A stretch of DNA of 64,000 nucleotides, taken from positions 3,442,576 to 3,506,575 of the forward strand of contig OX639991.1 of NCBI GenBank assembly GCA_951828585.1, written 5' to 3'. The notes under the pieces were generated by a model. That model saw nothing but the letters and a program-made list of their open reading frames with translations. It made no database searches and was not told the DNA's origin. The stretch comes from Longimicrobiales bacterium (GTDB taxonomy: Bacteria; Gemmatimonadota; Gemmatimonadetes; Longimicrobiales; Gaopeijiaceae). Both the position numbers and the translations under genes were made by a program. Below are positions 18,001 to 25,933 of this stretch, piece by piece (positions within the stretch are counted from its first letter, which is position 1; every line of letters begins with the position of its first letter).

Positions 18001-19097
18001 TGCGCACCACACGCCGCACGGAGGCGATCGTCGAGGAGGTGGCGACCGGAGTGATCGCCGTGGACACCGGTGGAAGGATTACGGTGGCGAATCCCAGGGC
18101 CGAACTACTCCTGGAGACGTCGCTGGAGGCGGGAAGTGCCATCCCCGGCACGGGTCCGCACGCCGCGGAGCTCGCCGCCTGGGTGGCCGAGTTTTGCGGA
18201 GAAGGAGGAGCCGTGGAGTCGGATGCCGACTTCCAGTGGGGCGAACGGCGGATTCGGGCTCGTGCCAGGCGGATCGCGCATGAAGGGCATCTGGGCGGCG
18301 TTGTGGTAAACCTCGAAGACGTCACCGACGAACTCCGCAGCGAGCGAATTCTTGCGTGGGGCGAGATGGCCAATCAGGTGGCGCACGAGGTCAAGAACCC
18401 GCTGACGCCCATGAAGCTCTCCGTGCAGCACCTGCGCCGCGCCTGGAGCGACCGAAAGAGCGATTTCGGCCGGATTCTCGAACGGAATGTGGGCGCGATC
18501 CTGACGGAGATCGACCGGCTTGCGTCGATTGCGCGCAGCTTCGCGCGGCTGGCTTCGCCCGGTGCCGCCGAGCAGGGGCCGCTCGTGTCCGTGGAACTGG
18601 CCGGCGTGCTGCGGGAAGTCGTGGACCTGTACCGGGGGGGAGGCGAGTCGGCCATACGTATCGAGAGTGACCTGTCGGATGCGCTGCCGCTGGTCCTCTG
18701 CCGCCCGGACGAGTTGAAGGAGGTGCTCCTGAACCTGCTGGAAAACGCACGCGCGGCCATGCCGGGCGGGGGGGTCGTCAGGATCGGCGCAAGGGAGCCG
18801 GACAGCTCGGATTCCATGGTGCTGGTGACGGTGGAGGACGAGGGTACAGGCATTCCGGGGGAGCTGTTGCCGCGCATCTTCGAACCCCGGTTCTCCACGC
18901 GCTCGACGGGGAGCGGGCTCGGACTGCCCATCGCCAAGCGGCTGGTGGACTCGTGGGGGGGTGTGATGGAGGTGGAGAGCGTGGTGGACCAAGGGACCCG
19001 CGTGAGCGTCCGGCTCCGCATCGGAAGGACTCGATTCCGGACGAAGCTGCCGGCGGGTGACGATCTTGGCGACCGGGATGCGGGCAGGGTAGAATGA
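15009..19097 (+). CDS. NtrY-like membrane sensor histidine kinase, unusually large
   Basis: The protein has 1362 residues, nearly twice a usual NtrY. In order: two TM helices (about 15-65), an extracytoplasmic region, a block of about eight TM helices (about 280-520), a second extracytoplasmic region, paired TM helices (about 720-760 and 775-800), another sensor region, a TM helix, HAMP (about 950-1000), a PAS-like region (about 1010-1100), HisKA with phospho-acceptor His1126 (VAHEVKNPLTPMKLS) and HATPase with NLLENA (from Asn1242), DEGTGIP and GSGLGLPIAKRLVDSWGG. ATG 15009 is preferred, but ATG 14991 is possible and neither has a strong ribosome site. A plausible partner is the NtrX-like regulator at 28500. 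Confidence 0.85.
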   Translation: MTDRKLFRALPSGSGFLIWMGFLSLILWARLETPWALAAAAVFACASAVKARGSRRHVISALLLAAGIAVGLYTDVVDRRLTEDWQSYWDGRRDEVGVELERVMSELVARGDSSVARVAKAAATAGERAILQDSLQTVVGESGMAGAAVYGLDGRLVAWAGGHRGRVPEGVLAGASHYSYFGTPLFSYLYFTAEIPGELGVAVVASLMRSDLPEAFASGLGDFVSRFREETGEGIRIARSDRVVGPGVFDFGWEDEPLLSFTVQEPDPLTRRSDRRGKGIHIVIALAALVWLLESFGGPKRDLPYSVAALFAAVALLPLERLLTTPALVDPGFFRLFGPLPLPLGRVLLLCVAAVPLAVLVAPRWKRMGSWLAPPVVALSFPLVLHFMGQSASPELLGTTDARWIVFQAAITLILTLIAGVALACRVPGSTRSTPSLVFLGIAVAAILSVGVAVGVRVGPHVSLPLSALWMLPAVLMVRGLDGSRHLSYVRWFCAFWLAGSAALPFSWSMRTEARLEIAETQMARLGVTPEPYPDSLLERFALQANSLEQTGAGDVELMYQAWVTSGLAAQGSPIFLTLWSVDNVPLQELRLGVKGDRSPVVHAALPDLRASGTREYRSPGETDVHHLFGVPLGGGRFLTGVIPPRRTIDVPTGLGPLFASVEEGGDEEFLTLVGTPDGAVPAEGSPVVWARNDEGWRGRGLARFPDGPYSVFYTLSIPNMQVMLARATLVLVIDLAAFAVLWLLGVGILGLRFPGPVDWRGLYYSFRARVTWTLFGFFILSSALFGALAYRTLAGASERTATALAERVVDQIGAAYLEEGGSMESLARRVDADLLEYRDGELVGGSVDELIELGLYEGWVDPRIYDDLETRQSLRASKVENLGGWQYVMAHRRLPDGDIVASPVPLRAGAAALRRRDVADLLGFAIVLGPVLSLGLALLVGQALTRPIQTLQVASERVGSGNLAVHLPEDRVDEFGSVFAAFNRMVLRLDNARRELLRTTRRTEAIVEEVATGVIAVDTGGRITVANPRAELLLETSLEAGSAIPGTGPHAAELAAWVAEFCGEGGAVESDADFQWGERRIRARARRIAHEGHLGGVVVNLEDVTDELRSERILAWGEMANQVAHEVKNPLTPMKLSVQHLRRAWSDRKSDFGRILERNVGAILTEIDRLASIARSFARLASPGAAEQGPLVSVELAGVLREVVDLYRGGGESAIRIESDLSDALPLVLCRPDELKEVLLNLLENARAAMPGGGVVRIGAREPDSSDSMVLVTVEDEGTGIPGELLPRIFEPRFSTRSTGSGLGLPIAKRLVDSWGGVMEVESVVDQGTRVSVRLRIGRTRFRTKLPAGDDLGDRDAGRVE

Positions 19098-19101
19098 ACC
19101 C

Positions 19102-19725
19102 GTGCAACAAATGAACTTCGGACGGACCGGCGATCCGGGTCCGCGGGCCAAGGGGCGCTCCGTTGCGGACCCGATGAATCTCGCCGAGTGGTTGCAGGAG
19201 CACTCTGCCCTGATCGCGGAGCGATGGGCCGACGGGCTTCTTGCCGCGCGAAACTCGTGGTCGCGGGCCGGCGAGTCCCTGGTGCACCTGTTCTGCCGTG
19301 GACTCGTGTCCTTCCTTCCGGGAATGCTGGGTCCCTATCGCACCCAGATTCTGCCGCTCTGGTCGGAGTGCGCGGAACTCTTCGGTTCGGTGGCCGCGCG
19401 GCGCGGACTGTCGGCGGGCGAGGTGATCGAGGAGTTCCAGATTCTGCGCGAAGTCATGGTGAGGCTGATGTTCGAGCGGCCTCCCCCCACGGTCCGCGGA
19501 CTTGAAATGCGCGATGTGCTGCAGCTCAATCGGGCTGTGGACATCGGGGTGACCCAGGCGAGTGTCGGGCATACCGACCTTCTCTTCTTCGACCTGGTTC
19601 ACGGGTCGGGCGGGCCCGCGCCTCTTGGGCGGGACGACCATGACGAGGTCTGCGAGCAGATCCGGACGCTTCAGGAGGAAGGCAGCCGGACCATGCGGCA
19701 CATGGCCCGGATCGGGCGCGAGTGA
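19102..19725 (+). CDS. RsbRD_N-like cytoplasmic helical protein
   Basis: The 207-residue product carries LAEWLQEHSALIAERWADGLL, then RGLSAGEVIEEFQILREVMVRLMF and a C-terminal helix. This is the pattern of the RsbRD/RsbU-type N-terminal domain that precedes kinase or STAS domains in stress-signalling proteins. Here the domain stands alone, with no kinase or STAS part. It begins 4 bases after the kinase stop (GTG 19102; ATG 19111 also possible), so it may modulate that kinase (inference). Its stop overlaps the decarboxylase GTG (GTGA). No signal peptide is seen. Confidence 0.6.
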   Translation: MQQMNFGRTGDPGPRAKGRSVADPMNLAEWLQEHSALIAERWADGLLAARNSWSRAGESLVHLFCRGLVSFLPGMLGPYRTQILPLWSECAELFGSVAARRGLSAGEVIEEFQILREVMVRLMFERPPPTVRGLEMRDVLQLNRAVDIGVTQASVGHTDLLFFDLVHGSGGPAPLGRDDHDEVCEQIRTLQEEGSRTMRHMARIGRE

Positions 19726-21212
19726 CGCGGCAAGACGGCGGATCCGACCCGGAAGACGAGTTGAGCCGCAACCAACCGGTCATCACACCGGCTCCCGGCG
19801 GGATGGCGCCCGGTGAGTTTCGGCAGTGGGGTCACCGTTTCGTGGATTGGGTGGGCGACTACCTGGAGGGGATCGGCGACTACCCCGTTCTGGCCAGGAC
19901 GAAGCCGGGCGAGGTCCGTGACGCGCTCCCCGTGGAGGCTCCCGCGACGGGCGAGCCGTTCGAGGCACTCTTCGAGGACTTCCGGTCGGTGATCGTTCCG
20001 GGCATGACCCATTGGAACCATCCGGCCTTCTTCGGCTACTTCGCGATCTCGGGATCGGGACCGGGAATCCTGGGCGAGCTTCTGGCCGCGGCGCTCAACG
20101 TGAACGCCATGGTCTGGAAGAGTTCGCCTGCGGCCACCGAGCTGGAAGAGGTGACGCTCGGGTGGTTGCGTGGTTTTGTCGGCCTGCCGTCGACGTTTAC
20201 GGGGACCATCAACGACACGGCTTCGACCTCCACCTTCGTGGCGCTGGCGGCCGCGCGCGAACGTCACCTGCCCGAGGCGCGGGAGGACGGCATGGCGGGA
20301 GCTCCCGCCGGACGCGTCTACACCTCGAGCGAGGCCCACTCGTCGGTGCTGAAGTCGGTCCACGCTCTCGGACTCGGCCACCGGGGCGTGCGCGCCATCG
20401 CCACCGGCCGGGACCGCGCGATGGACCCGGCCGCGCTGGCCGAAGCCATCAACCATGACGTAACGTCAGGGTTTCGCCCCCTTGCGATCGTGGCCACCAT
20501 CGGGACCACCTCCACCACCGCGATCGATCCCGTGGCGCGGATCGCCGAGATCGCGCGGTCACACAACCTGTGGCTCCACATCGATGCTGCCTACGCGGGC
20601 GTCGCGGCCGCGCTTCCCGGCGTGCGCCATCACTTCACGGGCTGGGAGCACGCGGACTCGATCGTCATCAACCCGCACAAGTGGCTGTTCACGCCCGTCG
20701 ACTGCTCGGTCCTGTACGTCCGCGATCCCGCGCAGCTGAGGGCGGCGTTCTCCCTCGTCCCCGCCTATCTCGAGACCCCCGAGACCGATGTCACGCACCT
20801 CATGGACCACGGCCTGGCGCTGGGACGCAGGTTCCGCGCGCTCAAGCTCTGGTTCGTGATGCGGTACTTCGGCCAGGAGGGATTGCGTGCCATCTTGGCG
20901 GACCATATCGCCCTTGCCCGGCAGCTTGCGGATCTCGTCGACGCTGCCGCCGACTGGGAGCGCCGCCGGCCTTCACCGTTCTCGCTGGTGGTTCTCCGAC
21001 GGTCGCCCGCGGGAGTGCGCGGCCGGGAGCGCGACGCGCTGAATCTGGCGATCATGGAGCGCGTCAACGAGAGCGGCGCCGCCTTCCTGTCCCCCACGGA
21101 AATCGACGGAGAGACCTGGCTGCGCTTCGCCATCGGAAACATCCACACGGCCGCCCGCCACGTGGATGCGACGTGGGAGGCTCTGCGAGAGCCGGCGGAC
21201 CAGGTCCGGTAG
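19722..21212 (+). CDS. PLP-dependent aromatic L-amino acid decarboxylase-like enzyme
   Basis: The 496-residue product is a group II decarboxylase. Visible signatures are HWNHPAFFGYF, the cofactor-loop region NDTASTSTFVAL, GTTSTTAIDP, HIDAAYAGVA and the Schiff-base lysine Lys320 in NPHKWLF. Relatives decarboxylate aromatic amino acids (Trp, Tyr, Phe, DOPA) or form aldehydes. The Thr/Ser-rich GTINDTAS loop differs slightly from the usual GVIQGTAS, so the substrate is uncertain. GTG at 19722 overlaps the previous stop, which implies translational coupling with the kinase and RsbRD_N genes, an odd association for a metabolic enzyme. Confidence 0.87.
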   Translation: MTRQDGGSDPEDELSRNQPVITPAPGGMAPGEFRQWGHRFVDWVGDYLEGIGDYPVLARTKPGEVRDALPVEAPATGEPFEALFEDFRSVIVPGMTHWNHPAFFGYFAISGSGPGILGELLAAALNVNAMVWKSSPAATELEEVTLGWLRGFVGLPSTFTGTINDTASTSTFVALAAARERHLPEAREDGMAGAPAGRVYTSSEAHSSVLKSVHALGLGHRGVRAIATGRDRAMDPAALAEAINHDVTSGFRPLAIVATIGTTSTTAIDPVARIAEIARSHNLWLHIDAAYAGVAAALPGVRHHFTGWEHADSIVINPHKWLFTPVDCSVLYVRDPAQLRAAFSLVPAYLETPETDVTHLMDHGLALGRRFRALKLWFVMRYFGQEGLRAILADHIALARQLADLVDAAADWERRRPSPFSLVVLRRSPAGVRGRERDALNLAIMERVNESGAAFLSPTEIDGETWLRFAIGNIHTAARHVDATWEALREPADQVR

Positions 21213-21230
21213 CGCTCCGCTCGTCCTCCC

Positions 21231-22661
21231 CTACGCCTCCCGCACCTCCTTGACCAGCTCCGACATCTGCTCCCTGGCGTCGCCGAAGAACATCAGCGTG
21301 TTCTCCATGTAGAACAGGTCGTTGTCAATGCCGGCGAATCCGGGACTCAGCGAACGCTTCATGACGATCACGGCGCGGGCCTTGTCCACATCCAGGATGG
21401 GCATCCCCGCGATCACCGAGTCCGGATCACGGGCCGCGGGATTCACCACGTCGTTCGCACCCACGATCAGCACCACGTCGGTCGTGTCGAACTCGGCGTT
21501 GATGTCGTCCAGATCGAGCAGCTTGTCGTAGGAGACGTCGGCTTCGGCGAGGAGGACGTTCATGTGTCCCGGCATCCGCCCCGCGACCGGGTGGACCCCG
21601 AAGCGCACGCGGACCCCCCGTTCCTCGAGCAGGTCGCACACCTTCTTGAGTTCATGCTGCGCCTGGGCGACGGCGAGTCCGTACCCGGGCACGACCGCGA
21701 CCGAGCCCGCATAGGCGAGGACCATGGCGGCCTGCTCGGCGTCGACATCGCGCACCGGGCGCTCGCCCGTCTTGGCCTTGGCCGTCGGTCCGTCGGTCCC
21801 GAAGGCCCCGAAGGCCACGTTGCCGAGCGAGCGGTTCATGGCTTTGCACATGAGCTGGGTCAGGATCAGTCCCGCGGCCCCGACCAGCGACCCCGCGATG
21901 ATCAGCATCATGTTGCCCAGCACGAAGCCGGTCGCTGCCGCCGCCAGCCCCGAATAGGAGTTGAGCAGCGACACCACCACCGGCATGTCGGCGCCGCCGA
22001 TGGGAATGACCAGCAGCACGCCCAGAATCAGCGCGCCGGCCACCAGGGCCAGGAAGAAGGGCCCGCCGATCTCGATCGCGCTGGATCCGAAGAGGGAGGC
22101 CACCGCGTCGCCGATACCGACGTCGGCAAGCCCCGCCCCCACCACCAGCACGCCCAGGAACAGAAGTGCGTTGAGGATCTTCTGCAGCGGGAAGGTGACG
22201 GGCCTCCCGGTCACGATCCCCTGCAGCTTGCCGAAGGCGATAAGGCTCCCGGAGAAGGTCACCGCCCCGATGAGGGTACTCAGTACGATGGTGGCCCCGG
22301 TACCCACGGCGAGTCCCGGGCCGTTTCCGCCCAGACGGATGAATTCGGCGGCTGCGACCGCCGCCGAAGCGCCGCCTCCGAATCCGTTGAACGCCGCCAC
22401 CAGTTGCGGCATGGCGGTCATCTCGATCTTGCGGGCCAGCACCCCCCCGATCACCGCGCCCGCGATGACCGCGGCCACCACGGTGGTCCAGTGCAGGATC
22501 TGGTTGTCGAGCAGTGTGACCACGATGGCCAGCAGCATGGCCACCGACGCGCGGATGTTCCCGGATCTGGCCGTCGCCGGCGAGGCGAGCTGCTTGATCC
22601 CGGAGACGAAGAGAATCGCCGATACCAGGTATGCGATTTGAGCGATGATGGAAGTGTCCAC
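21231..22661 (-). CDS. pntB: NAD(P) transhydrogenase subunit beta
   Basis: The 476-residue protein has about nine N-terminal TM helices, including the conserved FNGFGGGASA, and a C-terminal NADP-binding domain III with GYGLAVAQAQ, HPVAGRMPGHMNVLLAEA and IVGANDVVNP. It catalyses proton-coupled hydride transfer between NADH and NADP+ in the inner membrane with the two PntA polypeptides encoded directly upstream. It is the third gene of the pntAA-pntAB-pntB operon, starting 7 bases after pntAB ends. Length and motifs are normal. Confidence 0.95.
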   Translation of the reverse strand: MDTSIIAQIAYLVSAILFVSGIKQLASPATARSGNIRASVAMLLAIVVTLLDNQILHWTTVVAAVIAGAVIGGVLARKIEMTAMPQLVAAFNGFGGGASAAVAAAEFIRLGGNGPGLAVGTGATIVLSTLIGAVTFSGSLIAFGKLQGIVTGRPVTFPLQKILNALLFLGVLVVGAGLADVGIGDAVASLFGSSAIEIGGPFFLALVAGALILGVLLVIPIGGADMPVVVSLLNSYSGLAAAATGFVLGNMMLIIAGSLVGAAGLILTQLMCKAMNRSLGNVAFGAFGTDGPTAKAKTGERPVRDVDAEQAAMVLAYAGSVAVVPGYGLAVAQAQHELKKVCDLLEERGVRVRFGVHPVAGRMPGHMNVLLAEADVSYDKLLDLDDINAEFDTTDVVLIVGANDVVNPAARDPDSVIAGMPILDVDKARAVIVMKRSLSPGFAGIDNDLFYMENTLMFFGDAREQMSELVKEVREA

Positions 22662-22668
22662 GACGGCC

Positions 22669-22947
22669 TCAGCGTTTCTTGAACATCTGCAGCATGCGAT
22701 CGGTCACCATGAAGCCGCCCACGACGTTGATGGTGGCCATGACGATCCCAGCGATGCCGAGGACCCTAACCCAGGTCGAGTCCGCGACCCCCGTGACGAC
22801 CAGCGCGCCGATGATCGCGATACCCGAGATCGCGTTGGCGCCGGACATGAGGGGCGTGTGAAGGGTGGGGGGGACCTTGGAGATCACCTCCCTCCCCGCG
22901 AGGGTGGCCAGCACGAACACGTACAGGCCGATCAGCAGTTCACCCAT
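22669..22947 (-). CDS. pntAB: NAD(P) transhydrogenase alpha subunit, membrane part
   Basis: Residues number 92, with three TM helices: GELLIGLYVFVLATLAG, AISGIAIIGALVV and VLGIAGIVMATINVVGGFMV. This is domain II of PntA as a separate polypeptide, as in the three-subunit transhydrogenases of alphaproteobacteria and others. The 'VPPTLHTPLMSGANAISG' segment is the conserved family signature. It lies 7 bases after pntAA and 7 bases before pntB. Confidence 0.93.
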   Translation of the reverse strand: MGELLIGLYVFVLATLAGREVISKVPPTLHTPLMSGANAISGIAIIGALVVTGVADSTWVRVLGIAGIVMATINVVGGFMVTDRMLQMFKKR

Positions 22948-22954
22948 GGGTTGT

Positions 22955-24091
22955 CTACTCCGTGGCGGTAGCCAGGTTGTCCCTGACGCGCTCGTTGGTG
23001 ATTTCGCCGCCGTGGGTCACGCAGGTGGCGGCCGTGATTTCGTCGTCGTAGTCGATCCCGTCCTCGTCGTCGAAGAGGTGGTCGACCAGGCTGGCCAGGT
23101 TACGGGCGTACATCTGGCTGGCGTGGAAGGGGAGCTCGGCTGGGAGGTTGGTGGGTCCCATGACGGTAACTCCACCGTGGTCGACGCTCTGTCCCGCGGA
23201 GGTCAGTTCGCAGTTTCCACCCGTCTCCGAGGCCAGGTCGACGATCACGCTGCCCGGCCGCATGGACGACACCATCTCTTCCGTGATCAGCACGGGCGCG
23301 GGTCTCCCGGGGATCTGGGCCGTGGTGACCACCAGGTCGTGGTCCCGGATGTGCGTGGCGATCAGCTCCAGCTCCGCCTCGTGCTGCTCCTCCGACAGGG
23401 CCTTGGCGTAGCCCCCCTCGTCCTCGCTGGCCTCGTCCAGGGTGGCCTCAAGGAACTTCGCCCCCAGGCTCTCGACCTGCTCCTTCACCGCGGGCCGGAT
23501 GTCGAAGGCCGACACGACCGCGCCCAGCCGCCTGGCCGTCGCGATCGCTTGCAGTCCCGCCACCCCGGCGCCGAGAATCATCGCCTTGGCGGGGCGGACC
23601 GTTCCGGCCGCGGTGGTGAGCATGGGCAGGAAACGGGTCATGGTCCCGGCACCGTTGAGCACTGCCTTGTACCCCGCGACCGTGGCCTGCGAGGACAGGA
23701 CGTCCATCTTCTGCGCGCGCGTAATCCTCGGAATCATCTCCACCGCGAACGCGCTCACCTCCCGCGCCGCCAGCGCCTTGATGATCCCTGGCGGACCCAA
23801 CGGGTTCAGGTGGCAGACGAGGACACAGCCCCGGGGTAGCGCGGCCACCTCTTCGCGGGTGGGCGGCTGCACCTTCAGCACCACCCCGGCCCCGTCGAGG
23901 AGCGCGTCGCGCCCGGCGACGATGGAGGCTTTCGCGTCCACGTAGTCCCGGTCCGGAAAAGAGGCGGCCACACCCGCGCCGGCCTGGACGCTCAGATCCC
24001 AGCCTCGTTTGCGGTAATGCCGAACAGCGTCCGGAACGAGTGCAACGCGACGTTCGCCCGGCCGGCTCTCGGCCATGATCGCGATGGTCAT
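22955..24091 (-). CDS. pntAA: NAD(P) transhydrogenase alpha subunit, NAD-binding part
   Basis: This 378-residue soluble domain I binds NAD(H). It has the family start IAIMAESRPGERRVAL, an alanine-dehydrogenase-like fold, AGYKAVLNGAG, the Rossmann loop GAGVAGLQAIATARRLGA and the SETGGNCELT segment. ATG at 24091 is preferred over those at 24100 and 24130: GGGAG lies 9 bases upstream of it but directly abuts 24100. It is the first gene of the three-gene operon and is divergent from comM, with about 190 bp between their starts. Confidence 0.93.
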   Translation of the reverse strand: MTIAIMAESRPGERRVALVPDAVRHYRKRGWDLSVQAGAGVAASFPDRDYVDAKASIVAGRDALLDGAGVVLKVQPPTREEVAALPRGCVLVCHLNPLGPPGIIKALAAREVSAFAVEMIPRITRAQKMDVLSSQATVAGYKAVLNGAGTMTRFLPMLTTAAGTVRPAKAMILGAGVAGLQAIATARRLGAVVSAFDIRPAVKEQVESLGAKFLEATLDEASEDEGGYAKALSEEQHEAELELIATHIRDHDLVVTTAQIPGRPAPVLITEEMVSSMRPGSVIVDLASETGGNCELTSAGQSVDHGGVTVMGPTNLPAELPFHASQMYARNLASLVDHLFDDEDGIDYDDEITAATCVTHGGEITNERVRDNLATATE

Positions 24092-24280
24092 CAATGTCAT
24101 CTCCCGGTCAAAAGCGCGTCCAACTTGCATCGGCGCGACCGGTTCCGCCAGCCCCCGGCGCGGACCCCGGGCAGGCCTTGCGCCGCCGCCCCCCCCACCG
24201 ATTGGCCGATTTCGACATTCCAGCGCCCACTGGGCGACGGTAAACTGCGGGCCGGCAACTCAATTCTCGCAAAGGTCGCA

Positions 24281-25879
24281 ATGCTCGCAGTCGTGCATTC
24301 CTACTGGGTCCACGGGGTGGAGGGACAGCCCGTCACGGTCGAGGTCAAGGTCCAGACGGGGCTTCCCATCTTCACCGTGGTCGGACTTCCGGCCGGCGCC
24401 GTGCGCGAAGGCAAGGAGAGGGTCTTCGCCGCGCTGGCGCAGAGCGGAATGGCCCTGCCGCCGCGCCGCATCACCGTCAACCTGGCGCCCGCGGACATGC
24501 CCAAGTCCGGGTCGGGCTTCGATCTACCCATCGCGGTCGCGCTGCTCACGGCCTTCGGCCATTTGCCCGCCGCGTCTCTCGGTGACCGCGCCTTTGTGGG
24601 AGAGCTGGGTCTCGACGCCTCCGTGCGTCCGATCCGGGGGGTGATTGCCCTGGCCATGAGTTGCCGTGCGCAGGGAATGAAGCGCCTGTTTGTTCCACTG
24701 GACAATGCTCGTGAAGCGGCTGCGGTTCCGGGGGTGGAGGTGGTGGGGGTGAAATCGCTGGACCAGATCGTGGGGCTGCTGCGAGGTGACCTGGAGCCCT
24801 TGCCCGTGCCCTCTCGCCCCGCCGGCCGGTCTCCGCGGCCTCATCCGGATCTCGGAGACGTCCGTGGGCAACCCCTCGCGAAGCGCGCACTGGTCATTGC
24901 CGCCGCGGGAGGCCACAGCCTTCTCATGTCGGGCCCGCCCGGCGCCGGCAAGACCATGCTCGCGCGGCGCCTCCCCGGCCTGCTGCCGCCCTTGGCCGAG
25001 GCGGAGTCCCTCGAGGTGACGCGGGTCCACTCGGTCGCCGGCCTCCTCGACGGCGACGACCCCGTCAAGACCGATCGCCCCTTCCGCGCCCCCCACCACA
25101 CGATCTCCGCCGGCGGACTCATCGGAGGAGGCAATCCGCCGCGGCCGGGTGAAATCAGCCTGGCCCACCTGGGGGTGCTCTTCCTGGACGAACTCCCCGA
25201 ATTCAACCGAAGCGTTCTCGAGACCCTCCGCCAACCCATGGAGTCGGGCCACGTGCGCATTGCCCGCGTCCGCCACACGGTCACCTTTCCGGCACGGTTC
25301 CAGTTGATCGCGGCCATGAACCCGTGCCCGTGCGGGCAGGGAGGAGAGGACTGCGTCTGCGCGGACCGCGACATCGCGCGCTACCGGTCGCGGCTCTCCG
25401 GGCCGCTCCTGGACCGGATAGACCTTCAGGTTCACGTCGGACCCGTTACCTGGCACGAGTTGACGGGGGCCGCGCGGGAGTCGGGCGGGGACTCGGCGGC
25501 GGCCAGGGACCGCGTGACCGGGGCAAGGCGGCTGCAGTCGCGGCGCTACTCCCGTGACGGGGCGCTGAACGCGCTGGTCCCCGCGCGCAAGGTCATGAGG
25601 GTTTGCAGCCTTTCCGCCTCCGGAAGCCGGCTTCTCGAGGACGGAATCGCCCGATACGGGTTGTCCGCCCGCTCGGTGCACCGGACCTTGCGGGTCGCGC
25701 GGACCATCTCCGATCTCGCGCGGAGGGAGCATCCGGGCACACGGGAAGTCGCCGAGGCGCTCCGCCTCCGCGTGGGCCTGGGGAGGGGGTCCGGAATGCC
25801 CGCGGGTCGGCTCCGGACGGCGCCCGCCGCCCAAGCCACGGGGGTCGCGCCCTTGTTTCCCGGCGCCTCCACCGATTAG
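24281..25879 (+). CDS. comM: YifB/ComM-type Mg-chelatase-like AAA+ ATPase
   Basis: The 532-residue product has an N-terminal Lon-protease-like domain (VEVKVQTGLPIFTVVGLP), then an AAA+ core with Walker A GPPGAGKT (Gly218-Lys224), RAPHHT, the Walker B region VLFLDELPEF, CPCGQ and C-terminal Mg_chelatase_C. In naturally competent bacteria ComM is a hexameric helicase that aids branch migration in transformation. Other bacteria keep it without known competence. ATG at 24281 is chosen because the YifB family begins at this point, with AAAGG 5 bases before it. An in-frame extension upstream to 24017 is not protein-like. Confidence 0.92.
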   Translation: MLAVVHSYWVHGVEGQPVTVEVKVQTGLPIFTVVGLPAGAVREGKERVFAALAQSGMALPPRRITVNLAPADMPKSGSGFDLPIAVALLTAFGHLPAASLGDRAFVGELGLDASVRPIRGVIALAMSCRAQGMKRLFVPLDNAREAAAVPGVEVVGVKSLDQIVGLLRGDLEPLPVPSRPAGRSPRPHPDLGDVRGQPLAKRALVIAAAGGHSLLMSGPPGAGKTMLARRLPGLLPPLAEAESLEVTRVHSVAGLLDGDDPVKTDRPFRAPHHTISAGGLIGGGNPPRPGEISLAHLGVLFLDELPEFNRSVLETLRQPMESGHVRIARVRHTVTFPARFQLIAAMNPCPCGQGGEDCVCADRDIARYRSRLSGPLLDRIDLQVHVGPVTWHELTGAARESGGDSAAARDRVTGARRLQSRRYSRDGALNALVPARKVMRVCSLSASGSRLLEDGIARYGLSARSVHRTLRVARTISDLARREHPGTREVAEALRLRVGLGRGSGMPAGRLRTAPAAQATGVAPLFPGASTD

Positions 25880-25933
25880 GCTGGCCAATGAGATTCCGTC
25901 CCCCTTACGACCGTTGGCCGGAGGAGCCCCGTC

